A stretch of DNA of 64,000 nt from Isoptericola croceus (lineage in GTDB: Bacteria; Actinomycetota; Actinomycetes; Actinomycetales; Cellulomonadaceae): the NCBI RefSeq assembly GCF_029382255.1, contig NZ_JARLLG010000012.1, forward strand, positions 57,166 through 121,165, in the 5' to 3' direction. The notes below the pieces were generated by a model. The model saw only the letters and a program-made list of their open reading frames with translations. It searched no databases and was not told the DNA's origin. The translations under genes and the position numbers were made by a program. Positions 60,972 through 64,000 of the stretch are shown here, piece by piece. Within the stretch, counting starts at the first letter, position 1, and each line of letters begins with the position of its first letter.

Positions 60972-61916
60972 ATGACGAGCACGGACGTCCCGCCGTTGCC
61001 CACCGCGCTCGCCGACGCGGTGGACAGCTTCACGCGGCACCTGGCCGCTCAGCGGGGCCACTCGGCGCACACGCGGCGTGCCTACCGCGCGGACGTGAGC
61101 GGCCTGCTGCGGTATGCCGTGCGGCACGGGACGTCCGAGCTGGACGCGATGGATCTCGGTGTGCTGCGAGGCTGGCTCGGCACGCAGGCCGACCGAGGGC
61201 TGTCCCGCGCGACGCTGGCGCGCCGGAGCGCAGCGGCGCGGGCCTTTCTGCGGTGGGCGCTGCGCGAGGGCCTCATCGCGGCCGACCCGTCCGTACGGCT
61301 CGCCAATCCTCGGACATCCCGCGCCCTGCCGACGGTGCTCTCGACCGAGGCCGCTGCCCGACTGCTCGAGACGGCCCGTCGGCAGGCCGACGAGGCCGAG
61401 CCGGGGCAACGACCGTCGGCCCTGCGGGACTGGGCGGCCGCCGAACTGCTCTACGGCTCAGGTGTGCGGGTCGGGGAGCTCGTGGCGTGCGACGTACGCG
61501 ACGTGGACCCCGGCGAGCGGCTCGTCCGGGTGCTCGGCAAGGGCGGCAAGGAACGGGTGGTGCCGTTCGGGGTGCCTGCGGCGCGTGCCGTGACAGCGTG
61601 GCTCACGGACGGGCGGCCCGAGCTGGACCGTGCCGACTCGCCTGCGGCGCTGTTCCTGGGCGACCGGGGCGGTCGCTGGGGACAGCGTCAGGCGCGCGAG
61701 TCGGTGCACCGCCTCGCTGCCTCCGCAGGCGTCGACGACATCGCCCCCCACGCCCTGCGCCATTCTGCAGCGACCCACCTGCTGGCGGGGGGGTCGGACC
61801 TGCGGTCGGTGCAGGAGGTGCTGGGCCACGCCGACCTCGGGACGACGCAGCGATACACGCACGTCGACGCCGAACGCCTTCAGCAGGTCTTCCGTCAGGC
61901 CTTCCCCCGGGCGTGA
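60972..61916 (+). CDS. xerC: Tyrosine recombinase XerC
   Basis: A 314-residue recombinase. The N-terminal SAM-like domain spans about 15-100. Catalytic residues are Arg166 (LLYGSGVRVGELV), Lys190/193 (GKGGKERVVPFG), His260 and Arg263 (PHALRHSAATHLL), His286 (VLGHADLGTTQRYTH) and Tyr295. It resolves chromosome dimers at dif with XerD. The conserved place after dprA supports the XerC assignment rather than a mobile-element integrase. Confidence 0.9.
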   Translation: MTSTDVPPLPTALADAVDSFTRHLAAQRGHSAHTRRAYRADVSGLLRYAVRHGTSELDAMDLGVLRGWLGTQADRGLSRATLARRSAAARAFLRWALREGLIAADPSVRLANPRTSRALPTVLSTEAAARLLETARRQADEAEPGQRPSALRDWAAAELLYGSGVRVGELVACDVRDVDPGERLVRVLGKGGKERVVPFGVPAARAVTAWLTDGRPELDRADSPAALFLGDRGGRWGQRQARESVHRLAASAGVDDIAPHALRHSAATHLLAGGSDLRSVQEVLGHADLGTTQRYTHVDAERLQQVFRQAFPRA

Positions 61917-61935
61917 CCGGTCCGCGACCTCCCGG

Positions 61936-62487
61936 TCACGTGTGGGTCGACGGCAGCAGCACGATCGGTTCGGCGCGGCCGAGCAGCGCGAGCGGATCGA
62001 GGTAGACCTCCCCACGGCGTACTCCCCAGTGCAGGCAGCTCGTGGGTGCACAGTGGGTGGCGCCGGTGTCCGTCGTCACCGTTCCCACGACGTCGCCCGC
62101 ACGGACGGTGTCACCCACGGCCCGCCGGGCGTCGACGGGTTCGAAGGTCGACCGGAGCTCGCCGTGCGAGACGACGACCACCGGCTTGCCGCCGACCTGT
62201 CCGGCGAAGGTCACGACGCCGGGAGCTGGAGCGACGACCGGCGACCCCGCTGGAGCGGCGAGGTCGACGCCGCGGTGCCCCGGCAGCCAGGGCTGGGCGG
62301 GAGGGTCGAACGGCTCCAGCACCGCCCCCTCGGACGGCGGCTGCCAGCTGCCCGGCTGGTCGCTCGGGGACGCCCGGCCGGTGTCGGTGCCCGGCCCGAC
62401 GAGCACGAGGACGGTCAGGGCGACGGCGGTGAGCAGGGCGCGGGGCGACGGCCGGTGCGACGCGAGGTTGCTGGCGGGGGAGGGCAT
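61936..62487 (-). CDS. Exported M23-family (LytM-type) peptidase-like protein
   Basis: A 183-residue secreted protein. The signal peptide spans about residues 15-38 (ALLTAVALTVLVLVGPG). The M23 beta barrel has WLPGHRGVDLAAPAGSPVVA (HxxxD zinc ligands) and APGVVTFAGQVGGKPVVVVS. The usual HxH is replaced: the motif reads THCAPTSCLHWGVRRGEVYL, with Cys in place of the first His. That could reduce or remove endopeptidase activity. It converges with xerC (19 nt apart) and is divergent from rpsB. Confidence 0.82.
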   Translation of the reverse strand: MPSPASNLASHRPSPRALLTAVALTVLVLVGPGTDTGRASPSDQPGSWQPPSEGAVLEPFDPPAQPWLPGHRGVDLAAPAGSPVVAPAPGVVTFAGQVGGKPVVVVSHGELRSTFEPVDARRAVGDTVRAGDVVGTVTTDTGATHCAPTSCLHWGVRRGEVYLDPLALLGRAEPIVLLPSTHT

Positions 62488-62946
62488 GCCCCGAGGCTGG
62501 CAGGATCGTCGCCTGCGGCGTCGTGCCCCAGAACATCTGTGGACGGCGCAGGTCGGTGGGTGCCTCTCGCGTGAGCCGTGACACGTACACGACCGGTCCG
62601 GGCGATGTGCCCCGTCGGGTAGACTTGCCGCTGCGACCAGTGCTGTCCACGCGCCGTCCTGCCCTCGACCTCGTGTCGGGTGCCGGCACGACGCAGGCGG
62701 TGGTCGACATCGCGCGCCACGCACGTGCCTGTCCGGCTCCTCGGGGTCGGTGAGGCACGGCCGAGCCAGCAGCGGTCCGTTCGTCCTCCCGAGGTCGACG
62801 GTGCCGGCCCGGCGTGACGCCAGGGGTGCCGGGCCAGATGCCCGTCGCCGACAACCGAAGCGCAGCGACCGCCCCTGCACGGGACGGTCGCCTGATGCGC
62901 GCGGCCACCGGGAGGATCCCGGGCCCGCGCGGCGAAAGGACCAGTC
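62488..62946 (+). promoter_or_regulatory. rpsB promoter and long leader
   Basis: A 459-bp gap without a credible gene. A -10 TAGACT at 62620-62625 would give a leader of about 315 nt to the rpsB start; no good -35 is visible. The leader holds at least two stems: GGCCCGGC/GCCGGGCC near 62808-62840 and CGACCG/CGGTCG near 62867-62891. AAAGGA lies 6 nt before the ATG. Such a long structured leader fits autogenous control by S2; that is inference. Confidence 0.5.
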
Positions 62947-63900
62947 ATGGCCGTCGTGACCATGCGTCAGCTCCTCGAGAGCGGTGTCCACTTCGGGCAC
63001 CAGACCCGTCGTTGGAACCCGAAGATGAAGCGGTTCATCTTCACGGAGCGCAACGGCATCTACATCGTCGACCTCCAGCAGTCGCTGTCGTACATCGACC
63101 GCGCCTACGAGTTCGTCAAGGAGACCGTCGCCCACGGCGGCACGATCCTGTTCGTCGGTACGAAGAAGCAGGCGCAGGAGCCGGTCGCCGAGCAGGCCGC
63201 TCGCGTCGGCATGCCGTACGTCAACCACCGCTGGCTCGGTGGCATGCTCACCAACTTCACCACCGTCCACAAGCGGCTCCAGCGGCTCAAGGAGCTCGAG
63301 GAGATCGACTTCGACGACGTCGCCTCCTCGTCGCTGACGAAGAAGGAGCTGCTCGTCCTGCGTCGCGAGAAGGACAAGCTCGCCCGCACGCTCGGCGGTA
63401 TCCGTGACATGGCCAAGACGCCGTCCGCCGTGTGGATCGTGGACACCAACAAGGAGCACCTCGCCGTCGACGAGGCGCGCAAGCTGGGTATCCCGATCGT
63501 GGCGATCCTCGACACGAACTGCGACCCCGACATGGTCGACTACGCCATCCCGGGCAACGACGACGCGATCCGTTCCGTCACGCTGCTCACCCGGGTGGTC
63601 GCCGACGCCGCCGCCGAGGGCCTGATGCAGCGAGCCTCCGGCAAGAAGGGCGAGGCCGCCGAGGCCGAGGCCGAGCCGCTGGCGGAGTGGGAGCGCGAGC
63701 TCCTGGCCGGTGCCGAGGCGGAGAAGACCGAGAGCGCCGACGCGGTCGAGGCTCCCGCCGAGGAGAAGGCCGACGAGAAGCCCGCCGAGGCCCCCGCCGA
63801 GGAGAAGGCCGAGGAGAAGGCTGACGAGAAGCCGGTCGAGGCTCCCGCCGAGGAGAAGGCCGACGAGAAGCCGGCCGAGGCCGCCGAGAAGTCCGAGTGA
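62947..63900 (+). CDS. rpsB: 30S ribosomal protein S2
   Basis: A 317-residue protein. The first 230 residues are canonical S2: [80 protein letters not shown]. The remaining 85 form an acidic tail with repeated [12 protein letters not shown] units, much longer than in E. coli (241 residues) but of a kind seen in actinobacteria. tsf would be expected next, outside the readable sequence. Confidence 0.96.
   Translation: MAVVTMRQLLESGVHFGHQTRRWNPKMKRFIFTERNGIYIVDLQQSLSYIDRAYEFVKETVAHGGTILFVGTKKQAQEPVAEQAARVGMPYVNHRWLGGMLTNFTTVHKRLQRLKELEEIDFDDVASSSLTKKELLVLRREKDKLARTLGGIRDMAKTPSAVWIVDTNKEHLAVDEARKLGIPIVAILDTNCDPDMVDYAIPGNDDAIRSVTLLTRVVADAAAEGLMQRASGKKGEAAEAEAEPLAEWERELLAGAEAEKTESADAVEAPAEEKADEKPAEAPAEEKAEEKADEKPVEAPAEEKADEKPAEAAEKSE
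63745..63885 (+). repeat. Repeats encoding the Glu/Lys/Ala/Pro tail of S2
   Basis: About three and a half units of [12 protein letters not shown], the middle one extended by EEKA. They are close enough in DNA sequence to suggest slippage-driven length variation. In-frame and part of rpsB. Confidence 0.8.

Positions 63901-64000
<100 letters not shown>

Noticed and set aside
60972-61916. Integrase of a mobile element
   Set aside because: Length, catalytic residues and the conserved place after comM-dprA fit housekeeping XerC.

Overview
The window is chromosomal DNA of a high-G+C actinobacterium, most likely a Micrococcales member near Cellulomonadaceae or Promicromonosporaceae. Evidence: GTG starts and ATGA/GTGA start-stop overlaps are common, DUF6318, DUF4233 and DUF2469 family proteins are present, an ileS T-box leader with a short stem I is present, and gene orders such as smc-ftsY-amtB-glnK-glnD-ffh-rpsP-rimM-trmD-rplS-lepB-rnhB-yraN-comM-dprA-xerC-rpsB are typical of that group. 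The family-level placement is inference.

Region 1 (1-2.4 kb, minus strand) is an accessory islet. The 5' end of an HhH-GPD DNA-glycosylase-like gene is intact at the left edge. Three more truncated copies of that 5' end (625-732, 1673-1789, 2311-2426) all break at the same codon (after LLDQ). Two of them stop 2-3 nt before the start codon of a small immunity-like gene (DUF4265; SMI1/KNR4). It looks like repeated cassette insertion into one site of the glycosylase gene, with the 5' end regenerated each time.

Region 2 (2.5-10.4 kb) holds a two-domain DUF6318 lipoprotein, a putative F420-0 ABC importer (binding protein, permease, ATPase), a CoA-binding protein, a polytopic sulfite-oxidase-type molybdoprotein with an internal twin-arginine motif, and a divergent MocR-type regulator.

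Region 3 (10.6-19.9 kb) is a reductive pyrimidine-catabolism operon: beta-ureidopropionase, dihydropyrimidinase, an LLM-class F420-dependent oxidoreductase, a two-permease ABC importer with a THI5/NMT1-type binding protein, a class III aminotransferase and a YdfG-like SDR. No ordinary dihydropyrimidine dehydrogenase is present. The F420 enzyme is a candidate for that first step, and the F420-0 transporter lies only a few kb away.

Region 4 (19.9-32.3 kb) is accessory and regulatory: LysE exporter, a tautomerase, a LuxR regulator, a duplicated SDR fragment with a CCG expansion, an MFS pump divergent from an ArsR-rhodanese regulator, an alpha/beta hydrolase, a DinB/maleylpyruvate-isomerase-type protein, a PHP phosphoesterase, an IS1380-type remnant that has swallowed part of a HAD gene, a nucleotidyltransferase, an S51 peptidase and a truncated GrpB gene bordered by a short direct repeat.

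Region 5 (32.3-63.9 kb) is the conserved core: T-box-ileS-folC, dhaKLM inserted before DUF4233-ndk, smc, ftsY, the ammonium/PII set (amtB-glnK-glnD), ffh, an amidohydrolase, rpsP-khpA-rimM-trmD, rplS with a structured leader, lepB-rnhB-DUF2469-yraN-comM-dprA-xerC, an M23 protein on the opposite strand, and rpsB. The last 100 bases are a poly-C run inside what looks like the rpsB terminator hairpin, probably a sequencing or assembly artefact. I saw no tRNA, rRNA or CRISPR array.
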